The notes beneath the pieces are model-generated. The model ran no database searches. It was not told where the DNA came from and saw only the letters and a list, made by a program, of their open reading frames with translations. The position numbers and the translations under genes are program-made. A stretch of 64,000 nt of DNA from Pleurodeles waltl (Eukaryota; Chordata; Amphibia; Caudata; Salamandridae): positions 350,990,339-351,054,338 of the forward strand of contig NC_090451.1 of the NCBI RefSeq assembly GCF_031143425.1. The letters run 5' to 3'. Below, in pieces: positions 25,329 to 37,790 of the stretch; the first letter of the stretch is position 1, and each line of letters opens with the position of its first letter.

Positions 25329-28136
25329 TGTAGGAAAGTAGCCTCTTCCTAGCTTGGTTACCCCCACTTTTGGTCTGTTTGTCAGTATTATTGACTGTGT
25401 TTACTGCGATCCTGCTAACCAGGACCCCAGTGATTATTCTCTCTCCTTTAAACTTGGTTGCTGGAACCATTTTCATCCCACAAATGGCATACTGGTGCCC
25501 CCATGTTAGTCCCTAGTATATGGTACCCAAGTACCCAGGGCATTGGAGTTCCAGGGGACCCCTATGGGCTGCAGCAGTTATTCTGCCAACCACAGGGAGC
25601 CCATGCAAAGGGTTAAGCAGGACTACCATTGCAGCCTGCATGAAAAGGTTCAATCACCCTTTCACTGCCACTTTTTACTGCATCAGCCCACTTATAAGTC
25701 ACCCCTATGGCAGCCCTTGTAGCCCAGAGGGCAGGGTGCAAAGTACCTGTGTGTGAGGGCAACCCTGCACTAGCAGAGGTGCCCCCACAAACTCCAGGTC
25801 CATTTTCCCAGACTTCATGAAGGCAGGGACGCCATTTTACATGTGTACTGGACATAGGTCAAGACCTATGTCCAGCTACATAATGGTAACTCTGAACATA
25901 GGCATGTTTGGTTTCAAACATGCTGGAATCATACCCCAATGCTTTTGCAAGCATTGGTTGGATGCTTCCATGCACTCTGGGGGCTCCTTAGAGGACCCCC
26001 AGTATTGCCCTTACAGCCTTTTGAGGGTTTCCGGGCAGCCCAAGCTGCTGCCACCTCCCAGACAGGTTTCCGCCCTCTTGTTGCTTGAGCAGCTCAGGCC
26101 CAGGAAGGCAGAACAAAGAATTTCCTTTGGGAGAGGGGTGTTGCACCCTTTCCCTTTGGAAACTGGTGTTAAAGGCTTGGGAGGGGTTGCCTACCCAAGC
26201 TACTGGTAATGCTTTGAAGGGCACATTTGGTGCCCTCCTTGCATTAACCAGTCTATACCGGTTCAGGTACCCCCAGTCCCTGCTCTGGCACAAAACTGGA
26301 TAAAGGAAAGGGGAGTGTACATCAACACACCAGGGGTGGTACTCAGAACTGCTCTAGCGGGTTCCTGGGTTTTGCCATCTTGGGTTCAAGGTTGGCAGGG
26401 AACTCTGGGAGCATCTGAGAGGCCAGAGCAGGCAGGTGACATCAGAGCTCCCTCCTACTAGGTGGTCACCCAGCTAGGTGACCAATTCCCCTTTCAGGGT
26501 TATTTAGGGTCTCCCTTTTGGGTTGTTCTTCAGATTCGGCTTACAAAACTCCAGCAGGATTCCTCTGCAACCTCAACTTCAACTTCTGACTGAAGAAACT
26601 GCATCTGGATGCTCCAGGACCCGACAAGCTGCAACAAAGAAGCAAGACCCTGCCTGCAGCATTGTACCCATGGCTCCTTCCAGCAACTGCAACATTTCCC
26701 CAGTTATGCATCCTCTGAGGACAGCCCCTCTTCAGCCTGCACAAGAAAGAAGAAGGAATCTCCTTTGGAGTGAAGAAGTCACTCCCCTGCATCTGCAGGC
26801 ACCAACTGCAATGACAGCTGGCTGCGTGGATCCTGTCTCCTGCTGAGCTGCATGAATTCTGAAACACAGTGGTAGAGTGAAGTGGTACCGACATTCTTCT
26901 CTTCCAGATGTCCAACTTGGGTGAAGGTAAGCCCTTGCCTTCCTATGCAGAACAGTACCTCTGTGTCCCTCATCATTTGCACCTTCCAAGGCTTGTTTGC
27001 ACCCTCTCCAAGGGATCTTAAAGCTCTAGTCCCCAGCACTCCTTCCTGCGGCGCACAGCTTCCGGAGTGGTTCTCCTGCAGTGTGGGACTCCTTTTCGTA
27101 GTGCTGTGTGGGCCCCTTCATCGACTTCTGTGTCCCCGTCCTGTGGGACTCCTGTGGGTGCTGCCTGTGCTTCTGTGGGCTCTCTGTGTTGCTGAGGGCC
27201 CCTTCTGGCTCCCTCTTCTGGGTAGAATCCACCTGTTCCTTCCTGGTCCCTGGCAGCCCCACTTTCCGCCAACCACGGATTTTGCATGTGCGAAGGCTTG
27301 TTGGTGGAATCCGAAGGCGCAAACCAACTACAATCCTCCTTCCAGCATGGGATAGCACCTGCATCCACCAGGAACTTGACTTCATCTTCTTGGGTGCAGT
27401 GCTGACTCTCCTTCATCACCGTCGACTCATCTCTTGTACCTTCAGTCTGGTGGGTAGGGGCTCCTGCCCTTCCTGGACTCTGCTGTGCTTCTTGGACTTG
27501 GTCCCCTTCTTCCACAGGTATTCTTGTCCAGGACCAGGTCCAGACTTGTTGGTGTCTTGCAGTCTCTTCTGGGTTTTGCATTATTATTATTTTCTTCTGT
27601 GTGTGTGTTCTGGGAAATTTACAGTGATTTAATCCTGCTTTCCTGGCCCCTGGGGGAGGTTGTTGTACTTACCTGTGGGCTTTCATGGTACTCCCAGCTC
27701 CCCTCTACACACTACACATACCTAGGTGAGGGACCGACTCTCACATTCCATTTCTTTTTAGTATATGGTTTGTTCTCCCCCTAGGACCATTATTCTTTAT
27801 TGTGATTTCACTATATTGCAATGTTTTCTCACTGTTTTTATGCCTATTTCTGAATACTAGGGTAGATACCTTGTGTATTACTTACCTCCTAAGGGAGTAG
27901 AGCCTCTATGGTATTTTTGGTATTTGTGTCACCAAAATAAAGTACTGTGTGTGACTACAGTGGTATTGCAGGAGCTCTGTATGTCTCCTAGATAAGCCTT
28001 GGCTGCTCATCCACAGCTACCTCTAGAGAGCCTGGCTTCTAGACACTGCATACTCTACAATAATAAGGGATACCTGGACCTGGTAAAAGGTGTAAGTATC
28101 ATAGGTACCCACCACACACCAGGCCAGCCTCCTACA
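25329..28136 (+). mobile_element. Complete 2.8-kb TG...CA unit with 5-bp target duplication (solo LTR-like)
   Basis: Begins TGTAGGAAAG, ends CCAGCCTCCTACA, and is flanked by ATCAG on both sides (25324-25328, 28137-28141). TG...CA termini and a 5-bp duplication are the signature of LTR retroelement integration. There is no internal gag/pol and no second copy of its own ends, so a solo LTR or an LTR-like nonautonomous unit is the best reading. Inside are a splice-donor-like GGTAAG at ~26926 and an AATAAA at ~27934 followed by a GT-rich tract, consistent with a long LTR holding promoter, donor and polyadenylation signals (inference). Copy A at 1-1647 is collinear with its first 1.6 kb. At 2808 bp it is very long for an LTR. 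Confidence 0.78.
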
Positions 28137-28141
28137 ATCAG

Positions 28142-28375
28142 CAGCCCTTTTGGCCGTTGCTGCTGAAGTGAAGCACCTGCTGTCTTGCCACAATGTGCCC
28201 TGGGTGTTGTAGTGCCCTTCAATCATGCGGCGAAATGTCCGTGCTGTCGGGGCGGGAGCAGAAGATGTTCTTCTGAGGTTTGGCCAGTTTGTAATGCCCC
28301 CAAACTGGTGATGCAGGCCCCTCTCACCACCTAAACAAAAACGCGCCCCCACGGAGCTTAAAGCGCATCCCCACT
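28142..28375 (+). repeat. ~237-bp repeat unit, copy 2
   Basis: Resumes directly after the ATCAG duplication of the LTR-like unit. It is clearly homologous but diverged from copy 1 (ggccgttgctgctgaag versus ggccgccactgctgatg). Confidence 0.85.
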
Positions 28376-30649
28376 TTCTCCTCGTACTTTCTCTACATTC
28401 TGCAGCACACATAGAAAAAGGAATATGTCTTTACAGATTGTTTTTGTGAATGAAGGTGCTCGTTCCTTCACAAAAGCAATCCTGTTCGTACACGGGCACC
28501 CTTGCACCACGGTGCAGGGTAACTGCGTTGGTGCTAGGCAGCACACAGTGCCCTAGCACAGAGAGAATACAGTAGTACAACACATCTTTGTAAACATGCT
28601 CATTTCTGCTCTCTCCCTGTCTCACAGCACAGCACATGTTCTCTTGCTGTTTTGTGTGACTGTTTACTAAATCTAGGCCCAGGTCGTGACCCACACAACA
28701 TCATTCTCGTTATGGGCTAAGTTCCTTTGTTCCTATGGCTGACAAACTGGTAGAAAATCATGTGCTGTGGCACCTAAGATCTCTTCTGGAAGAGCAAAAT
28801 ACCCAAAACCTTGCCCTGGTAGGTTTCCGACTGCACCCCAGCACACCCTGATGATCTTTGTTGAGTGGCGGAAGGTGGCAGTATTCAGCAACTGCCTCAG
28901 TTCAGCCTAACTAGTGGGTGATGGGCCCTAGTGCAAGGAAGGAAATGACCCCCTGGATGCTATTTGAATGATAAAATACAGCAATACACCAATGATCTCG
29001 GTCCAATCGGAACCTCAGGCCCCTAGGCTCCGGTGAGACTGTACCTGCTGCACCAATGGAAGCTCCGCCGCTGCTCCTGTTTCGTTAAGACTTGAAAGCG
29101 TTGAAGTTCTCCACTTTTTCAAATGTGAGAGGTTGTCGTCCCTTCTTGAGCACAATGAAACCCGTTGGAGGGTATGTATACCTGATTTAAATGATAAAAA
29201 TGTACATAATACGACACAACATAACATAACCGGCCAATGATGTATGAGACGATGCCCTACACATGTTGGTTTGTATGGAAACTGACCACAGGACCCGTGC
29301 AGGGCTGGAACCCTATTCTGCTCCTAAATGTCACACACTGAGCTGCATGGTCACTAACTTACAGAAACTCAGCAGAACGGGTTACATGGAAATAGTGAGA
29401 AAGCATCTTGCTATTTCGATTTGCATCATTTCTCGGACACAATTTTTTTTTTTATTCGATAGCAATATTACGTGAAGATGTTCTGCTCATTTTTTTAAAC
29501 CTAGAGTGTTTCAACTTTCCCTTTCTGCAATCCCCTTTACATTTTTTTCTGTGAGTTCTGCACTGTCACCTCCCTCTTCTCACGTTTTAAAACCTGTATC
29601 ATGTTTACCCTTCAACAACGTCGCTCATCTACATGATCAGCAAGGCGTGTTTTGTTTTGCTTTTTTTTATATGTATTCGGCAGCTTTTGGCCTTAAACTT
29701 TATTTCAAAGGGGGTGAATAAAACATTATCAACATATACCTTCTTTTTACTAATTAATGTGTGCTTCCTTACAGGCTTCCCATCTTCACCTTGGCACAGA
29801 TCCGCATTTGCACCGCTCTAATGGATTTTGTCGATTTGCATTTGTGTCGGGGGTCTGACCTCATTCGCTCATCTCCGGATGCCTCCCAAATGAAGCAGAC
29901 CAATCCATATGCTTCCTTTGTCATCATCCTCACACCATCGATTTGATCCCGCCTTCTGTCAATCTTAAATGAACGTCTGCCACAGGCTTGAAGTTATCCA
30001 GTTACACGCTCAGGTATATTCAACCGACTGATTGGATTTCAGGTTTGATGAAATCCTTTTCACCTGACTGATATGGTGACTGCAGCTGGGGTTTAAGGCG
30101 TTCAACATATCAAGCAGCTTTTATCGAAGGGCGGTGACCGTAACCTCCACCCTTCCCGCACTCTCAAGTATAAGACGCATGCTATGTCACTATAGCTGAC
30201 TTGGAAACCAAATTGAGATAGTGGCCATGGCAAATTACCGGTAAACTTAAACTGGCTGGATGTCATGTTTGACAGTACAGCCTCATGGTGTCAGAAGAGC
30301 TACTTGATAACTATCCACTGTGCTAGATACAATATCAAGGACACAGTGTTGAAGACCAAAATATTGAAAAGCAAGTACATATAGAGGAAGTATAGATTTA
30401 CTATTCCTAACTCCGCATCTATGTGCATTCACAATATATATATTGTCAAGGTACATATATATATGTGGCTTTGGGTATAGAAATCTATAGAAACTTACCT
30501 TTCGACAGTTTGGATTCGATATTTTTGTCCTCGATATTTGCCTTCCGCGATATTCTGGCTTCGATATTCATGATGTCCTCACAACTATCCACTTTATAAC
30601 CTTTCTTTCATCTCAAAGAACATGGATGAGGGGTGGATGGATAGATCAG
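28376..30649. other. Unassigned stretch
   Basis: No recognised gene. One imperfect inverted repeat lies at 28436-28484 (GATTGTTTTTGTGAA / TTCACAAAAGCAATC). Confidence 0.45.
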
Positions 30650-31210
30650 TGTAGCGTGGCTCTGCAAACTGGGTCACTTTATAGCGCTTCCTGGTTGGGA
30701 TGAGTGAGTAATGGGGATTCAGAAAGGATGAGTTTTGAGTATTTTCTGAAGGTCAGGAGGTTGCGTTCCGTGCAGATGGCCAATTGGAGCGCATTCCACA
30801 GCGGAGGCGCATGAACTGCAAAGCTCTGACTACCTCTAAGCCATAAAGTGTTCTCGAGAAAGTCATTTTCAGAGCAAGGCAAAGAGGATCCATCGCTGTA
30901 GTGTAGGAGTAAGGAGGCTGTAGTGGGCCTTATCATGGAAACATTTCTGGGTGAAGCAGGTTCTCTAGAAAAAAAAAAGATGTGTTCAAGTTGTGGGGCG
31001 GGCTCCCTGGGGGCAAGAGCAATGGGAGGTGGTAGGCTGTAGCCAAGTGGGGCATTTAGGAGGGCCCTGATGAACCCAGGCAGCCCAGCTGAAAAGGGCG
31101 ATGCGATTTTAGTGAAGAAAAACAGTGTCTCTGAGTCACTGTGTAAAAGGCCACGAGGGACGTCTTTTTCAGTCTTACGCTTCCTGAGCGTGGCTGTCAA
31201 AGCAGAGCCT
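30650..31210 (-). mobile_element. L2/CR1-group LINE, C-terminal RT fragment
   Basis: The minus-strand frame 31200-30679 contains the conserved post-RT block LRGSQSFAVHAPPLWNAL, then a TFRK motif, typical of the C-terminus of L2/CR1/Rex-group reverse transcriptases. The N-terminal half of the frame has drifted. The remainder of the element is absent: a 5'-truncated copy. Confidence 0.75.
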
Positions 31211-33376
31211 CCAGATAACCTTCAAAGTCTCACCCCTCATTTCTGGTAAATGATCACGCCGTGGGCTCTCAAGCATTAATCTGAATGCACTTTTAAAATC
31301 TAACTGAACTAACTGTTCTACTTGTTAAATATTTTCAGAGCTGCTTTGTGCACCCACTTCTTGGTTAACATTTTCAGTCAGTCCTAATAGAGCAGCCAAC
31401 GGCATTTTGGGATTTGTAGATTTACATTTAATATGGTAAGCACGGGCTCAACAATTCCAGAATGCAATGTGCTTTTGGCTAAAAAAAAATAAAAACTGGA
31501 GGTGTCACGCATGCCAGGAGACAAACTACCACCAGATATGACATTGTAGTAAAACAAAAAGCAAGAATTAACATCACTTTTTTGTAAAAAAAATCCTTCA
31601 ACTCTTTAATACTCTCTAATGTCCCTTACACCTTTGGCTCCTTTGCTTACAGTAATGTTTCAGTTTCCCACACAGAGACATAGCTTGGTTAGTAAGACTA
31701 GAGGGGGGGGGTGTTTCAGATTTCTTGACAATCACGCTAGCACATGATGTTAAAATACATTATATGACAAGCAGGGCGCATGAGAGGGGCTTAAGAGGCA
31801 GTGGAAAAGGAGGGGTATGCGAATTGGTAGGAGTACTAAGTGAGAGAATCACAATAATTTTGGAAAATAATTTACATTTTTAGGGCTTTAAAAGCAGAGA
31901 TGAGAGAGAGTGTGTGTGTTTTTTTGTCAGTGTGCATAAATGTCAAGTGAAATCCGACAGACACCTCCCCATACCGAAAGCAACTGTACCCAACTATTCT
32001 TTAGAAAATACATTTGTTAGGGGTGTAACGCCCCAAACAACCACCCCCCCACCAAAGCCACACCCCTGTTCACACATGGGATTTACAGTTAGACATCTCT
32101 ACTGCTTGTATGCAATATTTATATTTTATTGAAATGTTATAGGAATAGAATTTCATTTGGGAGTCCCCGACAAAATTATTTTACATGGCGGTAAAAGTTT
32201 AAAGACCATTGATCTGAAAAGTCATTTGGGAATGTAAAGGATGCCAGTACTAAATCAAACCAGAGACATTCAATCTGTTGCATTTGGTAATGGAATTATA
32301 CAATTTAGGAGAAAAGTAGAGGAATGCCTTGCCACTGTATACATGCCTGAAAACAAACTAAACCAGATTTAACAATCACTGGCAAATCCAAATGGTCTGG
32401 CACTAATTTGTTAATTTGTTGATACATGGGCAGTAGATTTATGCATGCGTGTGTTTGCACGTATTCGTTTATTAAAGCCAGGCCTATTGAAAAAACTTTT
32501 TATTTACAGCGAAAACAGAACAGGAAGAGCAATGAATAAGATTTGAGACAGAAGGAGACACAGGGACATTCAAGAACAATCAACAGAACAGGGAAACATC
32601 AACAGGAAAAAACATAAAATGAAAATTAATAGCAAAGACGAGGGGAAGAACAATGGCACCATGACCTAAAGTAAAGTAAAAAAAAAAAGTGCTGTGACGC
32701 AGTCGGTGCTAAACAAGCTAGAGCATATTTTCTCTTTTCTTTCATTCATGCTGCTGTACAATATGGCTAAACAATACATTTACAAAGCTGATAGCTATTG
32801 CATAGACAAGACCTATTGGCTTTGCTAATGCTTGTTTTTATATGTATGAATGTGTGCTACATTTAGTTATTTTCTTTGGAAAGTCGCCTGACTGGGTTGA
32901 ATGTCCCTTGTGATAGTTTCACAAGATCTTTCACAGTGAGAACTGCTATCACGAATTTTAGCAACAACTACATAATATTCTGAATAAAACCTTCCCCTTA
33001 ACGTCTAATTGTTTTACATTTTTAGTGGGTACAACTTTTACTTTTCAGATTGCCTCACCTCTGCTAGAAGGGTAAGTGATTGTAGAAATAGTTTTCTTAT
33101 GTAGAGTTTTATGCCACACCTCTGCCCTTTGAATCGCTACAAATAACTGGTATTAATATTACCCCCAACTCAGCAGTATGCCATTTACTGACCTAAGTCG
33201 AAGTCAGCCTTGCCTGGATCCGAGCTTGTCCAGTGCAAGGACAAATAATTTGTTCAACTCACTGAGGCACCCAGACAGCCAAAGTTTTTTATGCATGTCC
33301 TTAACTAGAAATTGTTAGGCAAGTCTAAGTTCAGAGCAAATTTAAATTTTTAGGCTCTGATGGTTTCCAAACAAAG
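31211..33376. other. Unassigned stretch
   Basis: AT-rich, no recognised gene or family. Contains short homopolymers, including a G run near 31703-31711 and a pair of A runs. Confidence 0.45.
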
Positions 33377-34096
33377 GGGCATATTTATACTCTGCTTGCA
33401 CCGGATTTGCATATTTTTTTAATGCAAATTCAGCGCAATGCTAAGACCATATTTATACTTTGACACCGACCCCGCGAACGTCAACATTTCTTAGTGTGCG
33501 TCATTTTCTGGATGCGTGAACCCACAATGCGTTAATGACATGCAAGGTAGGCGTCCCCGACCAAAAAATGACTTAAACACCTGTGCGCCATATTTATCCA
33601 ACCGGGCAAAAATGGCACACGGCTGGGAGGCGGAGCCGGAAAATGACGTAAATACCGATGTGCGTCAAAAATTAACGCCTGGGCAGGCATTAAGGGACCT
33701 GTGGGCTCTTTTCCATGGTGGAAGACCATGGAAGCAGTCCACAGGTGCCCTTCCCTGCACCCAGGGACACCCACTGCCACCCTAACCCACCCCTGGAGGA
33801 CACCCATGAATGGGGGGACCCATATATGGTGAGTGCAGGTAAGTATTTTTATTTATTTATTTGAAGTGGCATAGGGGGGCCTAACTTTGCTAAGACAGGA
33901 GTCATTTCCATGGGGGTTGTGCGTCAAAAAATGGCGCAAGTCAGGTTAGAGTCATTATGTTTTACTCTAACCTGACTTGCACCATTCTATGACGCACAAC
34001 CCCCATTCTTCCCTACGCCTCTGCTGCCCAGTTTGAGTCATTTATTTTGATGCAAACCAGGCCGCAGTGCCGGCTAACATCATTCAATAAATAAGG
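33377..34096 (+). mobile_element. Nonautonomous Harbinger MITE related to the 12-22 kb element
   Basis: Starts GGGCATATTTATACTCTGCT, then ttgcaccggattTGCAT, and continues with gtgtgcgtcattttctggat, atgcaaggtaggcgt, aaaaaatgacttaaacacc and gcgccatatttatccaaccg. These are the same ordered blocks as the transposase leader at 21914-21600 (opposite strand). The interior holds a ~97-bp hairpin (33910-34006) with arms beginning atgggggttgtgcgtca. The right end is eroded near aataaataagg (~34096). It encodes no protein and would depend on a transposase such as that at 19-21.5 kb. Confidence 0.8.
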
Positions 34097-35195
34097 TGTA
34101 ACACACAGCGAGTGTCAGCGGCATCACCGAACACTGGACAGCCTGGAAGCCTGTTATTGGTGTTTGAATGTGATTCTCTTTAAATGCCACTTACGCTTGC
34201 ATGAAATCTCAGCAAGTTAACCGCTCGCCCATAACATCTGCTGTTTTGAGTCCCCGAGAATACAACTAGCCCCCCATCCTGCCATCATATTGTGTACACT
34301 TGCTATTTAGTGGTCAGAAACTTTATAAACGCATTTTACTGCGTCGCATAAACACATTATTATATACAATACAGAAAATCAGCACAATCTTTACCATCTA
34401 ACATTTCCGCTCAGGTTGGCCCTACAAAGAACACAATGTATACATTACGTGCCCGGTGCAATGATATATAGTGTCTGATACTTTGTGAGGTAGTAAACTG
34501 CAAATCGCCGTCCATTATTACCTACGCAGTATATAAACTAGATATCAAGCCTTACTGCAAGAGCACGTCATTCCTTTCAGAAACAATATAGCTCCGTGTT
34601 GTATGGCAATAGGCGCTAGGAGTTAGATGGATTGAGATGCTCGTATTAGCGCAGCGGTGTATCTCAGCCCAGCGAAGGTGAGTTGAAAGGCAGTAATTGC
34701 ACACAAGAAAATATTCTGTTTATTGCTCATCGTAGAGAGTTTTCTGACTGTCTGCCGTTGGGGTACATTTTAACAGGCTGCGGTTTTCCTTTGACTCGCA
34801 AGTATGAGCACCCAACCTGCAAAATAGATTTCCTTTGAAGTGTATTTGCATTTATAAAGTGTGCACTTCACAATTGCACCCCTGGTTGTGTCCGTGACCT
34901 TCAAACACGTCCCTCTTGTCGAGTACTACAAGTTAAATACAAAACAGGTACCTCAATCTGAGCACGATTTTCTGGAGAAAGAAAGAATAAATTGGCAGAT
35001 TCTCGGCCAAAAGGTAGAATGGCATGGTGCAGACATTGAATATGGCTATCAGCAAAGCACAAAAATAGTTCTTTAAAATATAAGCAGAGTGGGCTCTGAC
35101 TACGCCCAAGGAGTAGTTCTGTCTCACCTCATGATATTTATTGACTGTACCATACCGCCTCCTATGGGGAGCCTGAACTGCAATGCACAAGGGAC
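34097..35195. other. Unassigned stretch
   Basis: No recognised gene or repeat family. Confidence 0.45.
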
Positions 35196-35198
35196 TAT

Positions 35199-36202
35199 GG
35201 CCCTCATTCTGACCTTGGCGGTCTTTTCGCAAGACCGCTGAGTTACCGCCGCGGTGAAGACCGCCGACCGCGGCGGTGTGCCGCTGTGCGCATTCTGACC
35301 GCTGGGAGCGTTCCGCCGGAAAACCGCCAGCAGCCACACTGGCGGTCGGCGGGAAAGTGGAGACTGGTCAACCTCCACCGCCACGCCAGCAGAACACCGC
35401 CCACAGAATTACGACCCACATTTCTGTGTGGCGGTCTTCTGTTGGCGGTCTTCTGTTGGCGGTCACGTCCCTATGGCTCCCGTCGCCTCCCGGAGGACCA
35501 ACGCACAAGGTAAGTTGATCGTCCGTGAGGGGAGGGGGTGGGGGGGTGTTGTGTGATGTGGGCGTGCATGGGGGTGGGCGTGTGAGTGTGTAGAGGGGGT
35601 GTGTGAGTGCGTGCATGCGGGCGGGGGGTGCTGCTGTGTCTATGGGTAATGTGTGCTGTTCGGCAGGTGCGCATGTCGGCATGTATGTGTGCGGGTATGT
35701 GTCCCCGTTGTGTATGTGTGTGTAGGGGGTGTGTATATGTGCATGTTGGGGGTGTGTGCATGTCGGGGTGCGTGTATGTGCATGTCGGGGTGGGGGTGGG
35801 GAGGGGGTTCGTACCACCTCTGGGGGGTGGCAGGGGGGTGGAGGGTGTGGGGGGAGGACTCGGGTGGGTAGTGGGGGGTGGGGGAGACCCCTATCAGTGC
35901 CAGGGAAGGAATTCCCTGGCCCCGATAGTGCTTACCGCCATGGTTCGCACGGCGGTTCCCGCCCGCAAGAAACCGCGGCGGTAGGCAGGGTCATAATACC
36001 CTTGGCGGTCTTGGGACGACCGCCGGGCCGGAGTGCGCAAACTCCAGCCCCGCGGTCATGACCGCCGTGGCGGTCGGAGTGGAGAAGTAGCGGTCGGTCG
36101 CGGCGGGGACCGCCGCGGTCAGAATGCCATTTTTAATACCGCCGGTCTGTTCGCGGTCCGACCGCCGTCTCTCCGCCGACCGCCAGGGTCAGAATGAGGG
36201 CC
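35199..36202. mobile_element. GGCCCTCATT element with GT-rich core, complete (1004 bp)
   Basis: Termini GGCCCTCATTCTGACC.TTGGCGGTC and its inverse (gaccgccagggtcagaatgagggcc region, to 36202) with TAT on both sides (35196-35198, 36203-36205). The GC-rich arms (35199-35500, 35890-36202) are full of small hairpins such as CCGCCAG / CTGGCGG at 35324-35345 and GCCAGGGAA / TTCCCTGGC at 35899-35920. The centre (35520-35885) is a degenerate GT/GGGGTG simple repeat, preceded by a donor-like AGGTAAGTTGATCGTCCG. The copy at 56209 has the same order. Open frames on either strand here reflect the simple repeat and are not genes. Nonautonomous DNA transposon; the 3-bp duplication fits Harbinger. Confidence 0.82.
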
Positions 36203-36205
36203 TAT

Positions 36206-37790
36206 ATCATGTCCCAAATGTACACAGAATAATCACATAACATTTTTTATCCATAAATGCACACCATGCAGAAAGTCACAAACCCATGCATATTTATACA
36301 TGTTTCCACATCTATGCATACAAGCACACAATATAGCGGTTTAAAACAAACCAAGCGTAGGCAAGGCCAATGAGTTTGGCATTCATGTGGTATCACATGA
36401 AACATAGGCACGCACAAGTGCTGTTTTGAATCATAAGCACATTAAAGCCAGACCTACAGCTTGGCCAATGTTCGTTGCTTTAAGCCATTAAGTTCTTTCT
36501 ACACCAATGCATGTCTGCAGTAATGCTGTAGCATGAACCTAAACCCACCATCTTGCTAAGAGCACCAGCAAAGTTCAGAAAATGGCTGCTCTGTTGTTCC
36601 GTCAATTAGATACTGATTGACACTGGTCTCTAAAGTCCATAGGTCCCAGGCGTGTTTGAGGGTATGGTGATTGTGTTAATGATGTCACTGCAATCTCATT
36701 AGCATGGCAATGAAGGGTGTAAATGGATGTCAGTGCTTCCCACACTGCCCCTACAACTTCAATCACTGTACAGACGCTCGCTCATTATTATCTCATTATA
36801 TCTATTACCTCATTATACTGGTGGCAGCAGTGTAGGATATAATAATATGGGTTCTCATTGAAATAAAAAAACTGAACCAGTTATAAGTTTTGGAGAATCA
36901 CAAAAGATGATATCACTGAGTTTACATGGAACTTGACGAGCCTGAAACAGGGATGGGCTGGCCACAGCGGGCATCTGGCGTATTTTGTTTCCCATTCCTG
37001 TTTCCGCTTGTTCCAGCCAGAGATTGTGCTCTGTTTTCCAGTCTTATTCCTGCCTTTGCTTCAGCCTGAGCCTGTTCCCAGTTCCTGCCTCTACCTCCTA
37101 GTTTGTTCCTTCTGTTTCCGTTTCCTCTTGGGTTATTGTGTCTGGTAAGTGTACTATCAGTCTTCACCTGTGTATACGTGTTTTCCTTTGTAATGGGGTT
37201 GGCTCCTGGTTTCCAGGAGGCAATTCCAGCCACCATCCTTTGTCTAATGTTATACATAGTCTTTAGTGCCTAACAGTGACAGTGTGCTATTGCTGTTTTT
37301 CCAGGTATTGCCACTGTGTTTCCAGCTGGACCCACAAGGACTTGTCTTGTGTATGTAAGTACAATCCTTGTTTGTGCTCTAAGGGTCCAGAGACAGAATC
37401 ACTTCTGTTGCCTCCTTTCTATGGGGCTTGAGGGGTGACTATCTGTAAGAGCAATCTGCACAGAGGCATTGACTTTCCCTGTTGCTGTGGGAAGTTCTGA
37501 GCCATACCCTGTGTACAACCTTAGTGGTAACGCCAGTGTTTTTGTCCATTAGTAATCTGTTCCCTGTTTGTTCACACTAAGGTTGCTCTGTTTTTACTTT
37601 CCTGTTTCCTGTGCCTTTCCATAGCTGTCCTTTCCTGTGTATGCCTTTAGCTGCTCTTCTGCCCCAGTACACTACCTCTTTGGGATATTCTGTGACCTCA
37701 AGAGGTGTCCCAACCAGAGTCCTGATCAGACCCGCTCAAAACCGTGACAGGTTTCTCCTGTTAAAGGACCATTCTATCCCTGAACTCCTC
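36206..37790. other. Unassigned stretch
   Basis: No gene. 'ctggtggcagcagtg' near 36816-36832 resembles the segment next to some Gypsy LTRs, but no paired LTR ends were found. Confidence 0.4.

Noticed and set aside
25092..28375. Reading the ~237-bp flanking repeats as terminal repeats of the 2.8-kb unit
   Set aside because: The unit has its own TG...CA ends and ATCAG duplication inside the repeats, and a partial extra unit precedes copy 1, so the repeats are target sequence.
35368..36061. Long frames rich in His/Thr/Pro or Cys/Val/Gly
   Set aside because: Translation of the GT/CA simple-repeat core; same artefact at 56426-57000 and 42057-42496.
36780..36860. Possible Gypsy primer-binding-site region (ctggtggcagcagtg)
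   Set aside because: No LTR pair or TG...CA boundaries located nearby.
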